64,000 nucleotides of DNA from Lachnospiraceae bacterium (lineage in GTDB: Bacteria > Bacillota > Clostridia > Lachnospirales > Lachnospiraceae), in assembly GCA_030537145.1 (NCBI GenBank), contig JAUNON010000004.1:35617-99616 (forward strand), given 5' to 3'. The notes beneath the pieces are model-generated. The model saw nothing but the letters and a program-made list of their open reading frames with translations. It was not told where the DNA came from and ran no database searches. A program made the position numbers and the translations under genes. Shown piece by piece: positions 45,777 to 53,834 of this stretch; position 1 is the stretch's first letter, and every line of letters begins with the position of its first letter.

Positions 45777-45805
45777 TTGACAGATTTGGTAATTTATGTA
45801 ATAAT
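45777..45805 (+). promoter_or_regulatory. Promoter of the iclR-family gene
   Basis: TTGACA (45777-45782), a 17-base spacer and AATAAT (45800-45805) on the plus strand. The predicted start near 45812 puts operator 3 about 20-40 bases into the transcript. Confidence 0.65.
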
Positions 45806-45830
45806 AATTTCGTTTCGGCAATATAAAACA

Positions 45831-45853
45831 AGCATTCAGCATTGCTGAATGCT
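45831..45853 (+). promoter_or_regulatory. IclR-type operator 3 (autoregulation)
   Basis: AGCATTCAGC-ATT-GCTGAATGCT is a perfect palindrome with 10-base arms and the same core as operator 1. It lies between the promoter and the GGAGG site of the regulator gene, so the protein probably represses its own synthesis. Confidence 0.75.
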
Positions 45854-45867
45854 TTGGAGGTACTCGA

Positions 45868-46698
45868 ATGAATGTGAATGAAGAACATCCCTCTTGGCAG
45901 GTAAAATCCGTTGCAAAAGCGATCCATATATTATCCTGCTTTACTCCGGCTGAACCGGAGCTAAGCCTGGTAGACATCAGCCATAAGCTTGCTCTGCCAA
46001 AAAGTACGGTACTGAATCTGCTGCGTACGCTGGAATCCTACGGCTATATCAGCCGTACCTATCCTTCTATGAACTACCGGCTGGGTTACTCGATTATGCA
46101 GTTAAACTACTGCACCCAAATGTCTATGCCTGTAGTCCGCTTTTCTCTTCCTTTCCTGGAGGACCTGCAGATGAAAACCGGAAAGACCATCTATCTGACC
46201 ACACATATTAACGGAAAAGTGCTTTATCTGGAGGTTGCTCACCAAAATCGCCGGATGTTCTCTTATTCCATCAGCGGAAAAACACTAAACATGCACTGCA
46301 CCGGCTGCGGAAAAGCCATGCTGGCTTTCCTGCCGGAGGCGGAGATCCGCAATGTGATAAATACCCACGGGCTTCCGGCTTTCACGCCAAATACCATTAC
46401 ATCGGAAGAGAAATTGTATCAAGAGCTGGCTAAGATCCGCAGCCGGGGTTACTCCACCGACCACGAGGAAGAGACCCTGGGCGTGCGCTGCATCGCAGCC
46501 CCGATCCGCAATGCCCAGGGATACCCCACTGCTGCACTGAGCATCTCCGGCGCCGTACTGTCCATGCAGGAAAATCAGGTACTCGAATATGCGGATGTAT
46601 TGATCAGCACCTGCCAGGCCCTGGCCGGCAATGCCAATGAATTTCCGGCCGGACAGATTCTCCTTCTGAACCAGAAGCAGGAAAGCTCCGGAAGCTGA
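45868..46698 (+). CDS. IclR-family transcriptional regulator
   Basis: The product is 276 residues. The N-terminal winged helix (about 10-70) reads AIHILSCFTPAEPELSLVDI and LALPKSTVLNLLRTLESYGYI; the C-terminal effector domain (about 90-260) has GKTIYLTTHINGKVLYLE, MHCTGCGKAMLAFLP and RGYSTDHEEETLGVRCIAAPI, all typical of the KdgR/IclR group. It diverges from the sugar-acid operon. Three copies of one palindrome in the shared region are its likely binding sites. The inducer is probably a keto-deoxy sugar acid, by family and context. Confidence 0.93.
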   Translation: MNVNEEHPSWQVKSVAKAIHILSCFTPAEPELSLVDISHKLALPKSTVLNLLRTLESYGYISRTYPSMNYRLGYSIMQLNYCTQMSMPVVRFSLPFLEDLQMKTGKTIYLTTHINGKVLYLEVAHQNRRMFSYSISGKTLNMHCTGCGKAMLAFLPEAEIRNVINTHGLPAFTPNTITSEEKLYQELAKIRSRGYSTDHEEETLGVRCIAAPIRNAQGYPTAALSISGAVLSMQENQVLEYADVLISTCQALAGNANEFPAGQILLLNQKQESSGS

Positions 46699-46721
46699 TC
46701 GTTTTCGCCGGTATCGTCACG

Positions 46722-46763
46722 AAAAAAAGCTGCCGCAAAAATAAATTTGCGGCAGCTTTTTTT
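46722..46763. terminator. Bidirectional terminator between iclR-family gene and tRNA-Val
   Basis: AAAAAAAGCTGCCGCAAA pairs with TTTGCGGCAGCTTTTTTT around a short A/T-rich loop. T runs occur in both directions, so it can end both the plus-strand regulator transcript and the minus-strand tRNA transcript. It uses the shared GCTGCCGC stem. Confidence 0.9.
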
Positions 46764-46765
46764 CG

Positions 46766-46840
46766 TGGAACCGATGGGGCTCGAACCCATGACCTCTCGC
46801 GTGTGAGGCGAACGCTCATCCCGGCTGAGCTACGATTCCA
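46766..46840 (-). tRNA. tRNA-Val (anticodon CAC)
   Basis: The 75-base cloverleaf runs on the minus strand from TGGAATCG to GGTTCCA. The acceptor stem TGGAATC/GGTTCCA pairs throughout (one G-T), the D arm is AGCTCAGCCGGGATGAGC, the anticodon stem TTCGC/GCGAG encloses CTCACAC with anticodon CAC, and the T arm is ATGGGTTCGAGCCCCAT. CCA is formed by the last three bases GGTTCCA only in part, so CCA is probably added. An extended -10 promoter (TGCTATAAT, 46848-46856) lies just upstream; the terminator follows directly. Confidence 0.93.
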
Positions 46841-46990
46841 TACGCCTATTATAGCACTTTTTCTCCAAATGAAAAGAGTTTTTTTTATTTTTTTCATTTT
46901 TTAACCTTTTCCGCTCTTTTTGCATATGTATATAGAAACACCCTGCTGTCCTGCCCCAAGACAGGTTTCAGCAAAAAACGGGAGAAAATT

Positions 46991-48259
46991 ATGATCTATA
47001 AAAGCTTGCACATGATGCAGGATGAGCAGCCCGATAAGGGCACCCTGCAGATACAGGTCAGCTCTCTGCGCCAGGATCTTCCTATTTCTGACGCTGAGAT
47101 TGATATTTCTTACACCGGAGCACCGGACGATATTTTAGAGCAGGTGCAAACCAACAGCAGCGGCCAGACCGAAACACTGGAGCTGCCCACCCCTCCGGTG
47201 GAATACAGCTTAGAACCCAACCAGGAAAACCAGCCCTACTCGGAATATACCCTCCGCATCTCTGCTGCCGGTTACGAAACCATCACCGTTGCCGGTACGC
47301 AGATGCTTTCCGGCCAAAATGCACTTCAGAATATCCGGATGCGGCCTCTGGATCAGCCCCTGGAGCCGGACGTAATCGTCATTCCCGCTCACACCCTGTA
47401 CGGAGAATATCCGCCCAAAATTGCAGAAGAGGAAATTAAACCCATTACCCAAACCGGTGAGATCGTATTAAACCAGGTGGTGCTCCCGGAATACATCATT
47501 GTTCATGATGGGACGCCCCAGGATACGACCGCCCAGAATCATTACGTGCGCTACCGGGATTATATTAAAAACGTGGCCTCCAGCGAGATCTATGCCACCT
47601 GGCCCCGTTCCACCATTATTGCCAACATTCTGGCCATTCAGTCCTTTACCCTGAACCGGGTCTATACAGAATGGTATCGGAACAAGGGGTACAATTTTAC
47701 CATTACCTCCTCCACCGCCTTCGACCAGAAATGGATGAACGGACGCAACTATTTCACCAGCATTGCCGAAGCCGTGGATGAGGTCTTTGATAACTATCTT
47801 TCCCGCCCCAACGTCAAACAGCCCATCCTTACCCAATACTGCGATGGTCAAAGAGTGCAATGCCCCAACTGGATGACTCAATGGGGAAGCAAGCGTCTGG
47901 GGGAACAGGGATATGAACCCATTGAAATCATCCGCTATTTTTACGGCGACACAATGTACATCAACTTTGCCGAGGAGGTTTCCGGCGTTCCCTCCTCCTA
48001 TCCCGGCTTCCCGCTGGATATCGGCTCCGTCGGTGAGGATGTGACAAAAATACAGGAGCAGCTCAACCGGATCTCCGACAACTACCCCCTTATCCCGAAA
48101 ATTGCCGTAGACGGGATCTTCGGAGAACGGACGCAAAACGCCGTAAAGGTGTTCCAGTCTGTTTTCGGACTGACTCAGGACGGCATCGTAGGCAGCCGTA
48201 CCTGGTATCGGATTCAGGATATCTACGTAGGCGTGACCCGAATTGCGGAATTAACCTGA
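46991..48259 (+). CDS. SleC-like spore cortex-lytic / peptidoglycan-binding protein
   Basis: The product is 422 residues. Residues about 15-110 resemble a carboxypeptidase-regulatory-like beta domain (GTLQIQVSSLRQDLPISDAE, YTLRISAAGYETITVAG). Residues about 180-330 look like a SpoIID/LytB-type lytic domain (SEIYATWPRSTIIANILAIQ, CDGQRVQCPNWMTQWGSK). A C-terminal peptidoglycan-binding repeat (about 335-415) has DIGSVGEDVTKIQEQLN and VDGIFGERTQNAVKVFQ. This order is that of clostridial SleC, which degrades spore cortex during germination. No signal peptide is visible, consistent with mother-cell synthesis. The name is inferred from domain order; the csp protease genes are not here. Confidence 0.72.
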   Translation: MIYKSLHMMQDEQPDKGTLQIQVSSLRQDLPISDAEIDISYTGAPDDILEQVQTNSSGQTETLELPTPPVEYSLEPNQENQPYSEYTLRISAAGYETITVAGTQMLSGQNALQNIRMRPLDQPLEPDVIVIPAHTLYGEYPPKIAEEEIKPITQTGEIVLNQVVLPEYIIVHDGTPQDTTAQNHYVRYRDYIKNVASSEIYATWPRSTIIANILAIQSFTLNRVYTEWYRNKGYNFTITSSTAFDQKWMNGRNYFTSIAEAVDEVFDNYLSRPNVKQPILTQYCDGQRVQCPNWMTQWGSKRLGEQGYEPIEIIRYFYGDTMYINFAEEVSGVPSSYPGFPLDIGSVGEDVTKIQEQLNRISDNYPLIPKIAVDGIFGERTQNAVKVFQSVFGLTQDGIVGSRTWYRIQDIYVGVTRIAELT

Positions 48260-48440
48260 AGAAAGACCGATCCGGTCCGCCTCCTCCGGTGCGGTTGCGC
48301 ACAGGACACAGGGATGCACACCAGATGCGGCTGCGATTGGAAGCTTCCTTCCGCACCGGTGCGCATCCCCGTTCTGAACCGGGCACACGCTATGCCAAAG
48401 CAGGCATGAAAACTTAGGCAGAAATTTTTTTAAAAAATGC

Positions 48441-48469
48441 TTGATTTTTTTTCGGAAATGATATATAGT
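48441..48469 (+). promoter_or_regulatory. Promoter of tRNA-Glu
   Basis: TTGATT (48441-48446), a 17-base spacer and TATAGT (48464-48469), about 38 bases before the tRNA. The stretch 48260-48440 before it holds no gene; it contains GC-rich inverted segments that may end the SleC-like transcript. Confidence 0.65.
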
Positions 48470-48507
48470 ATACAAGTGTCACGGGTGAGCAGCCCGGAGA
48501 CGAAAAT

Positions 48508-48579
48508 GGTTCCATGGTCAAGCGGTTAAGACGTCGCCCTCTCACGGCGAAAACAGGGGTTCGATTCCCCTTGGAACTG
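48508..48579 (+). tRNA. tRNA-Glu (anticodon CTC)
   Basis: The 72-base cloverleaf runs from GGTTCCA to TGGAACT plus discriminator G. The D arm is TGGTCAAGCGGTTAAGAC, the anticodon stem TCGCC/GGCGA encloses CTCTCAC with anticodon CTC, and the T arm is AGGGGTTCGATTCCCCT. No CCA is encoded. Its own promoter and terminator make it a single-gene unit. Confidence 0.93.
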
Positions 48580-48584
48580 CTGAA

Positions 48585-48618
48585 AACATCAGGATCTTTC
48601 TGGTCCTGATGTTTTTTT
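48585..48618 (+). terminator. Terminator of tRNA-Glu
   Basis: AACATCAGGA pairs with TCCTGATGTT around a short loop, then TTTTTTT, six bases after the tRNA end. Confidence 0.9.
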
Positions 48619-48674
48619 GCTTTCAGCAAAGGCTGCCGCAAAGCCCCCCCCGCCATGCAGCAGCCCCACCAATC

Positions 48675-49196
48675 TTATACCCGCACGATATAATCTTCTT
48701 TTCTGGGCTTTGCTTTTCCCGCAGCGCCCTTGGCCGGATACCCAAGAATACAGTGCCCTACTCCCACATAATTGTCCGGGATTCCCCACTTCTTCAGGTA
48801 AGCCTTTCCCTCCTCAGACGCAAATACCTCTTTTGCCCGGTGAATCCAGCAGGATCCTACGCCAATGCTGCTGGCTGCAAGCATCATCGTTCCGATGACA
48901 AGGCTACCGTCCTCCACGTATGTGGGACGATTGCTGTCTGCCAGTACGATCACCACCGTAGGAGCGCCGTAAAACGGATCGCCTGTGCTTCCCATAACCG
49001 CTGCATTCAGCCTGGACAGCTCTTTTATGGTCTCTGCATCCTGAACCACCACGATTTTCGGCGACTGCATCCCCATTCCCGTAGGCGCATAGGTGGCGGC
49101 CTCTAAAATCAGCTTCAGCTCCTCTTCCTCGATCTGCTCCTGGCTGTATGCTCTTACGCTTCTTCTGCTCTCAATATTACGGATTACTTCATTCAT
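48675..49196 (-). CDS. Nitroreductase family protein
   Basis: The product is 173 residues, an FMN-dependent NAD(P)H oxidoreductase by family. IRNIESRRSVRAYS (FMN phosphate contact) is at the start, with EAATYAPTGMGMQ, IGTMMLAASSIGVGSCWIHRA and VGHCILGYPAK later. It is a short member of the family, typical of clostridial nitroreductases. The ATG used follows AAGGAG; a longer reading frame upstream has no site. The substrate is unknown. Confidence 0.9.
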   Translation of the reverse strand: MNEVIRNIESRRSVRAYSQEQIEEEELKLILEAATYAPTGMGMQSPKIVVVQDAETIKELSRLNAAVMGSTGDPFYGAPTVVIVLADSNRPTYVEDGSLVIGTMMLAASSIGVGSCWIHRAKEVFASEEGKAYLKKWGIPDNYVGVGHCILGYPAKGAAGKAKPRKEDYIVRV

Positions 49197-49296
49197 ACGT
49201 TTGTCTCCTTTCTTGCGAATTCCCTTATCCATCCGTGCACAATACCGCACGAAGTGCTTTTCCTGATACAGGAAAACGAAAATTTTTCTATATCAT

Positions 49297-49470
49297 AAAA
49301 AATGCCTTCGGCATCTCAACTCCCCTGCTCCTCAATCTTGAGGGGAGAAGGCATTTTTTGCGCCGGATGCAGATTGCGCAGCAATCAATTACCTAATGCA
49401 TCCGTGCGCATCACCGCACGAAGTGCTTGTTCTGGTATAGGAAAGTGAGAACTTTCCTATACCAGAACAA
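49297..49470. repeat. Modular intergenic repeat, copy 3
   Basis: Block A is at 49297-49359 and is nearly identical to copy 1, with one base changed in the inner hairpin. Block B runs to about 49412 (GCGCCGGATGCAG to GCATCCGTGCGCATCA). Block C (49427-49470) is a hairpin with perfect 20-base arms starting TTGTTCTGGTATAGGAAAGT around a GAGA loop. The phrase CCGCACGAAGTGCTT occurs both just before block A (near 49246) and just before block C. It fills the gap between malic enzyme and nitroreductase; no gene is seen in it. Confidence 0.88.
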
Positions 49471-49513
49471 AAAACGGACACGCAGCGCATCCTTGCACCA
49501 GGCATCCGTTTTC
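49468..49513 (-). terminator. Terminator of the malic enzyme gene
   Basis: On the minus strand AAAACGGATGC pairs with GTGTCCGTTTT around a loop, then TT and GTTCTGG, where the repeat begins. It lies seven bases after the malic enzyme stop codon. Confidence 0.75.
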
Positions 49514-49519
49514 TTCACT

Positions 49520-50704
49520 TTATTTTTCAGGCTGGATTCTGGCTACTCCGGACTTAACCGCAGCTTCCGCCACTGCCTTTGCTACCGCATCCTTCACACG
49601 GGGATCGAATGCTGCCGGCAGAATATAGTCCGCATTCAGCTCTTCATCGCTGACAATACCTGCGATCGCATATGCGGCGGCCACCTTCATCTCTGCATTA
49701 ATAACAGACGCTCTCACATCCAGAGCTCCGCGGAAGATGCCCGGGAATGCCAGCACATTGTTTACCTGGTTCGGGAAATCGCTGCGGCCAGTGGAAACCA
49801 CTGCTGCTCCGCCTTCCTTCGCTTCATCCGGGAAGATCTCCGGAGTGGGATTTGCGCAGGCGAAAATGATGGGATCCTTCGCCATAGTAGCAACCATCTC
49901 CTTGGTCAGAGTTCCGGGTGCAGATACGCCGATAAATACGTCTGCTCCCTTGATTACGTCTGCCAGAGTTCCCTTTTCATGCTCCTGATTCGTAATCTTC
50001 GCCATCTCCTCTTTGATGGGATTCAGACCCTCACGTCCCTCGTAGATAGCCCCTTTCCGGTCCGTCATTACCACATGCTCCAATCCCATGCTGATCAGCA
50101 GCTTAATAATAGCGATACCTGCTGCGCCTGCGCCGCTGGTAACGATCTTAATCTTGTGAATATCCTTTTTCACCAGCTTTAATGCATTGATCAGTCCGGC
50201 CAGGGTAATCACGGCCGTTCCGTGCTGGTCATCATGGAAAACCGGGATATCACAGCATTCCTGCAGCTTCTGTTCGATCTCAAAACAGCGGGGTGCGCTG
50301 ATATCCTCCAGGTTGACACCGCCGAAGCTTCCCGCCAGCAGCTTCACCGTCTGAACAATCTCATCCACATTCTTACTTCTGACACACAGCGGAATTGCAT
50401 CTACATCACCGAATTCTTTGAAAAGCACGCACTTTCCTTCCATAACCGGCATCCCCGCCTCAGGTCCGATATCTCCCAATCCCAGAACCGCCGTTCCGTC
50501 TGTCACTACCGCAACCGTATTCCAGCGTCTGGTCAGCTCATAGCTGAGCTCGGGATTTTTCTGTATTTCCAGACAGGGCTGTGCAACGCCCGGAGTATAC
50601 GCCAGGGAAAGCGCATCCTTACTGTCCACCTTTGCTCTGGCCGTAACCTCAATCTTACCTCTCCATTCCTTATGGAGTCTTAATGATTCTTTTGCATAGT
50701 CCAT
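49520..50704 (-). CDS. Malic enzyme (NAD(P)-dependent, short form)
   Basis: It converts malate to pyruvate and CO2, reducing NAD(P)+. The product is 394 residues, the short bacterial form without a phosphotransacetylase-like tail. [16 protein letters not shown] holds the catalytic tyrosine, [20 protein letters not shown] the substrate loop, [18 protein letters not shown] the metal-binding residues, [10 protein letters not shown] the second metal motif and [13 protein letters not shown] the dinucleotide fold. Its own promoter and terminator make it a single-gene unit. Confidence 0.95.
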   Translation of the reverse strand: MDYAKESLRLHKEWRGKIEVTARAKVDSKDALSLAYTPGVAQPCLEIQKNPELSYELTRRWNTVAVVTDGTAVLGLGDIGPEAGMPVMEGKCVLFKEFGDVDAIPLCVRSKNVDEIVQTVKLLAGSFGGVNLEDISAPRCFEIEQKLQECCDIPVFHDDQHGTAVITLAGLINALKLVKKDIHKIKIVTSGAGAAGIAIIKLLISMGLEHVVMTDRKGAIYEGREGLNPIKEEMAKITNQEHEKGTLADVIKGADVFIGVSAPGTLTKEMVATMAKDPIIFACANPTPEIFPDEAKEGGAAVVSTGRSDFPNQVNNVLAFPGIFRGALDVRASVINAEMKVAAAYAIAGIVSDEELNADYILPAAFDPRVKDAVAKAVAEAAVKSGVARIQPEK

Positions 50705-50786
50705 TTTTCAAACCCTCTTCTTCCATAAAAAGCCTGCCGCTGCCAATCCCAAGCAGCAGCATATTTTATTTTTATTTTACGACATG

Positions 50787-50815
50787 ATTATAGCGAAGTT
50801 TCCTGTATTTGTAAA
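50787..50815 (-). promoter_or_regulatory. Promoter of the malic enzyme gene
   Basis: TTTACA (50810-50815), a 17-base spacer and a perfect TATAAT (50787-50792) on the minus strand, about 80 bases upstream of the ATG. It lies between the polysaccharide locus and the malic enzyme gene. Confidence 0.75.
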
Positions 50816-50842
50816 CAAAGATTTTGGATGTTCCGATGCGGT

Positions 50843-51628
50843 TCAGGACAAGCGCTTCCTTTTTCGTTCTTTTCTTACATCTCTGATTACAATACCGATA
50901 AACTTTGGTGCCCCGATTAAATAGCGCTTCCACAAATGCCCCCGCTCGATCAGCATTCTATAGCACCACTCCATCCCCATTTTCTGCATCCACACCGGCG
51001 CCCTGCTTATTTTTCCCGATAAAAAATTAAACGCCGCCCCCACTCCCATTAATCTCGTATTTACTAATTCATTTCTGTATTTTTGCATCCAGAAATCTTG
51101 TTTCGGCGCACCCAGGCCGACCCATACAAAATCCGGCTTCGCCTCATTAATTCTTCTTATGACGGCGGCTTCTTCTTCCTTGCTCAATTCCCGAAAAGGC
51201 GGAGAATACATTCCAACGATATTGATTCCTTCTATTTCTTCCATCAATTTGCTTCTCAGGGTATCCAGAACCTTCTGGGTATTCCCGTAAAAATAGTGGC
51301 GGTAATTTCTTTGCACTCCTTCTTTCAGGATTCTCCACATAATATCCGGTCCTCCGCAGCGCTCACTCTCTATTTTTTTCCTTTTTGCAAGCCAATGAAT
51401 CGGCATTCCATCCACTGCGCAGATCGTTGCTTCGTTTTGCGCAGCGGCAATTCGCTCGGATGATTCTGCCCCCACAATAATCTGCACCCCTGTAAATACT
51501 ACATACGGACAGTTCTTCTCGGTCGGCATCTGATAGATGCTGGAAATCAGCTCATCCTGCTTCATTGCATTAAATCCGATTTTCCCCACCCAAAGATTCC
51601 GTTGCAGCTTCCCGTCTACATATTGCAT
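50843..51628 (-). CDS. WecG/TagA/CpsF family glycosyltransferase
   Basis: The family moves N-acetylmannosamine-type sugars or related residues to a lipid carrier intermediate. The product is 261 residues. Family motifs are CAVDGMPIHWLAKRK, WVGLGAPKQDFWMQKYR (catalytic region) and GVGAAFNFLSGKISRAPVWM followed by GMEWCYRMLIE. The C-terminus is basic (KERKRKRLS), the form needed for membrane association. It ends the polysaccharide locus, although such enzymes usually act early in chain assembly. Confidence 0.92.
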   Translation of the reverse strand: MQYVDGKLQRNLWVGKIGFNAMKQDELISSIYQMPTEKNCPYVVFTGVQIIVGAESSERIAAAQNEATICAVDGMPIHWLAKRKKIESERCGGPDIMWRILKEGVQRNYRHYFYGNTQKVLDTLRSKLMEEIEGINIVGMYSPPFRELSKEEEAAVIRRINEAKPDFVWVGLGAPKQDFWMQKYRNELVNTRLMGVGAAFNFLSGKISRAPVWMQKMGMEWCYRMLIERGHLWKRYLIGAPKFIGIVIRDVRKERKRKRLS

Positions 51629-51663
51629 CCTTCCACCCTCCGTAATATTTCTATTACAGCTTT

Positions 51664-52800
51664 TTATTTCCCACAGTACTGCCGCTTAGAACAGAGGCTC
51701 CAGTAATAGTTCCGCAGCTTTTCACTTTCAGAGTTTATTTCAAAGCCTGCCCTAACAACATCATGGATACTTTTTTCACGGTCTGCCTCTGCATTCAAAC
51801 GGTATCCCTTTATGATCTGCTCTGCCCAAAGCCCGGCATCCTGCTGAATGGAAAGTACTCTTACCGAGCTTAAAAGCTTCACCTCCGGGGTAACATTTTC
51901 TGACAGCAGCGTAAATAAACCGGAGGCCTGCGCCTCAATCCCCACAATCGGCAGTCCCTCATATCTTGAGGGCAAAATAAATACATCCATTGCCTGCATC
52001 CATTCATTCACATCCTGCCGCAGCCCCATCAGGGAAACGTATTTCTGAAGATGTTTTGATTTTATAAGCTGCTCTACTTCATCATACAGCTCCCCGTTTC
52101 CAATCATGATCAATTTATAATTTACCTGATTTCGTGCAAGCGCTTCTGCTATTTCCAACGTATACCGGGGATTTTTCTGTTCAGACAAACGTCCCACACA
52201 TCCTACCAATATCGTATTATCAGAGAGCTGCAGCTCTCTGCGTTTTTTCTCCCGGATTTTCCTATCATACCGGAACGCCTCTGCGTCAACCGCATTATTC
52301 ATCACATAGAAATCTTTGTCCTTCCACAGATATCTTCCCGCATCCTTTCCGCAGGCAAACCGGTCTGTCGTTCCCCAGGAAAGCATCGGCCGCATAAGCC
52401 TCAGCAGCCTGGCCTTCATTCCCGCATATTCCGAGGCGGCGATATGACAATGGGCAATCCGGACACCGACCCCTTCTGTCCTTGCAATGGCCAGATACGG
52501 CGCCGACCACAGCTCAAAGTGACAGTGCACAATATCGTATCGGCCGTCCCGGATCAGCCTCCGGTACTCTGAAAAATGCCTGCGGTACCCCTTGTTCCGA
52601 TGCGGAAGAAAAAACACCCTGCAGCCCAGATCCCTGAATTTGCTTTCCTGAAGCTGTTCCTCTACTCCGTCAATCCCAAATGCTAATATGTCAATCTGCA
52701 TATCCCTGCGATTCATATGGGACAAATAATTGTATACCACCGCCCCCACACCACCGCCATTGATTTCACCGATAATCTGCAGAATTCTCAATCGTCCCAT
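51664..52800 (-). CDS. Glycosyltransferase, GT4 type (EpsF-like)
   Basis: The product is 378 residues with the GT-B fold. The N-terminus MGRLRILQIIGEINGGGVGA has the acceptor-loop glycines; the C-terminal half has VGCVGRLSEQKNPRYTLEIAEAL and LPSRYEGLPIVGIEAQASG (the EX7E motif). Donor and acceptor are unknown. The ATG chosen has GGAGG five bases upstream and overlaps the end of the next-upstream gene by 13 bases, so translation is coupled. Confidence 0.9.
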   Translation of the reverse strand: MGRLRILQIIGEINGGGVGAVVYNYLSHMNRRDMQIDILAFGIDGVEEQLQESKFRDLGCRVFFLPHRNKGYRRHFSEYRRLIRDGRYDIVHCHFELWSAPYLAIARTEGVGVRIAHCHIAASEYAGMKARLLRLMRPMLSWGTTDRFACGKDAGRYLWKDKDFYVMNNAVDAEAFRYDRKIREKKRRELQLSDNTILVGCVGRLSEQKNPRYTLEIAEALARNQVNYKLIMIGNGELYDEVEQLIKSKHLQKYVSLMGLRQDVNEWMQAMDVFILPSRYEGLPIVGIEAQASGLFTLLSENVTPEVKLLSSVRVLSIQQDAGLWAEQIIKGYRLNAEADREKSIHDVVRAGFEINSESEKLRNYYWSLCSKRQYCGK

Positions 52801-53786
52801 CTCATCCTCCATGCACGCGCCTGTGTTCTGCTGTAAGCCTGTCTCATAACCGCATAACCCAAATAGGATACTACGGCTGCGGCGCGCGCTTTTTTCCTTC
52901 CCTTCTTATTCAGTATCACATATTTCCGGTTTTTCCGGATCTCCTCCCAAAGAAAGGAAAACGCTTCCTGGAACCGGCTGATATCCTTAATCTGAAACAA
53001 AATATTACAGGTAATGCTGAAATATCTGCAGCATGCAGCCGCCCTTAATTCCGGATACTTCTCCGCCACAAGCGCTTCCAGTTCCTTCATATGGATCACC
53101 GCATCCAGCTTTGCCTCCCGGAATGGTTCGTATTGTATGCTGTCCCGCCTTTGCACATAGTAATAATCCACATTCGGTATCACCGCAATTTTCTTACAGC
53201 TATCAATGATATGGTACGTTACCAGAATATCTTCATACAGCTTTCCCACCGGGTATCTCCAATGGGCAAACTGCTCCCTTTTATACAGCTTTCCCCAGGC
53301 GGTAGTCTCCACTCCGTCCTGATAAAGCATTTTCTCCAGGCATTCCAGACGGGTGCATATTTGTACTCCTTCTGCGGTTTCTGTTCCTCTGTTTTTGGGT
53401 TCTTCGCCCTCCAATACATTTTCAAACCAGCTCATGGACAGGTCTGCGTCGTTTTCTAACATGGCCGTTACAAGATTTGAGATGTAATATTCTGATACAA
53501 AGTCATCGCTGTCAATAAACGTGACCAGCTCCCCCCGCATGGCATCCAGCGCTGCATTCCTGGCATCCGAAAGCCCCCCGTTTTCTTTATGTATAACCCT
53601 GACTCTCCGATCCTTCCGCCTGTATTCTTCACAGATAGAACCGCAGGAATCCGGAGAACCGTCATCCACAAGGATGATCTCAAGATTTCCGTACTTCTGA
53701 GCAAATATGCTTTCTACGCATCTGGAAAGATATTTTTCTACTTTGTATACCGGAACAATTACTGTTACTAATGGATCCCTTACCAT
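52788..53786 (-). CDS. Glycosyltransferase family 2 (capsular type)
   Basis: The product is 332 residues. The GT-A fold reads VTVIVPVYKVEKYLSRCVES, ILVDDGSPDSCGSICEEY, NGGLSDARNAALDAMRGE and FIDSDDFVSEYYI, with DxD-type acidic residues. The C-terminal part is basic and may touch the membrane. A start 13 codons earlier is possible; GAGGAG favours the ATG used here. It is one of three family-2 enzymes in this locus, so at least three sugar linkages are expected. Confidence 0.9.
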   Translation of the reverse strand: MVRDPLVTVIVPVYKVEKYLSRCVESIFAQKYGNLEIILVDDGSPDSCGSICEEYRRKDRRVRVIHKENGGLSDARNAALDAMRGELVTFIDSDDFVSEYYISNLVTAMLENDADLSMSWFENVLEGEEPKNRGTETAEGVQICTRLECLEKMLYQDGVETTAWGKLYKREQFAHWRYPVGKLYEDILVTYHIIDSCKKIAVIPNVDYYYVQRRDSIQYEPFREAKLDAVIHMKELEALVAEKYPELRAAACCRYFSITCNILFQIKDISRFQEAFSFLWEEIRKNRKYVILNKKGRKKARAAAVVSYLGYAVMRQAYSRTQARAWRMRWDD

Positions 53787-53834
53787 CTTGCTCTCCTCTT
53801 CCAGTTCAGCCCATTCTTTTCCCATTTACCGGCC

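Noticed and set aside
48260..48440. Terminator or small RNA after the SleC-like gene
   Set aside because: GC-rich complementary pieces (GGTGCGG and CCGCACC) exist, but there is no T run and no clear stem boundary.
46766..48579. Genomic island bounded by the two tRNA genes
   Set aside because: No integrase, no duplicated tRNA 3' end and no change in composition that can be seen; only a single SleC-like gene lies between them.
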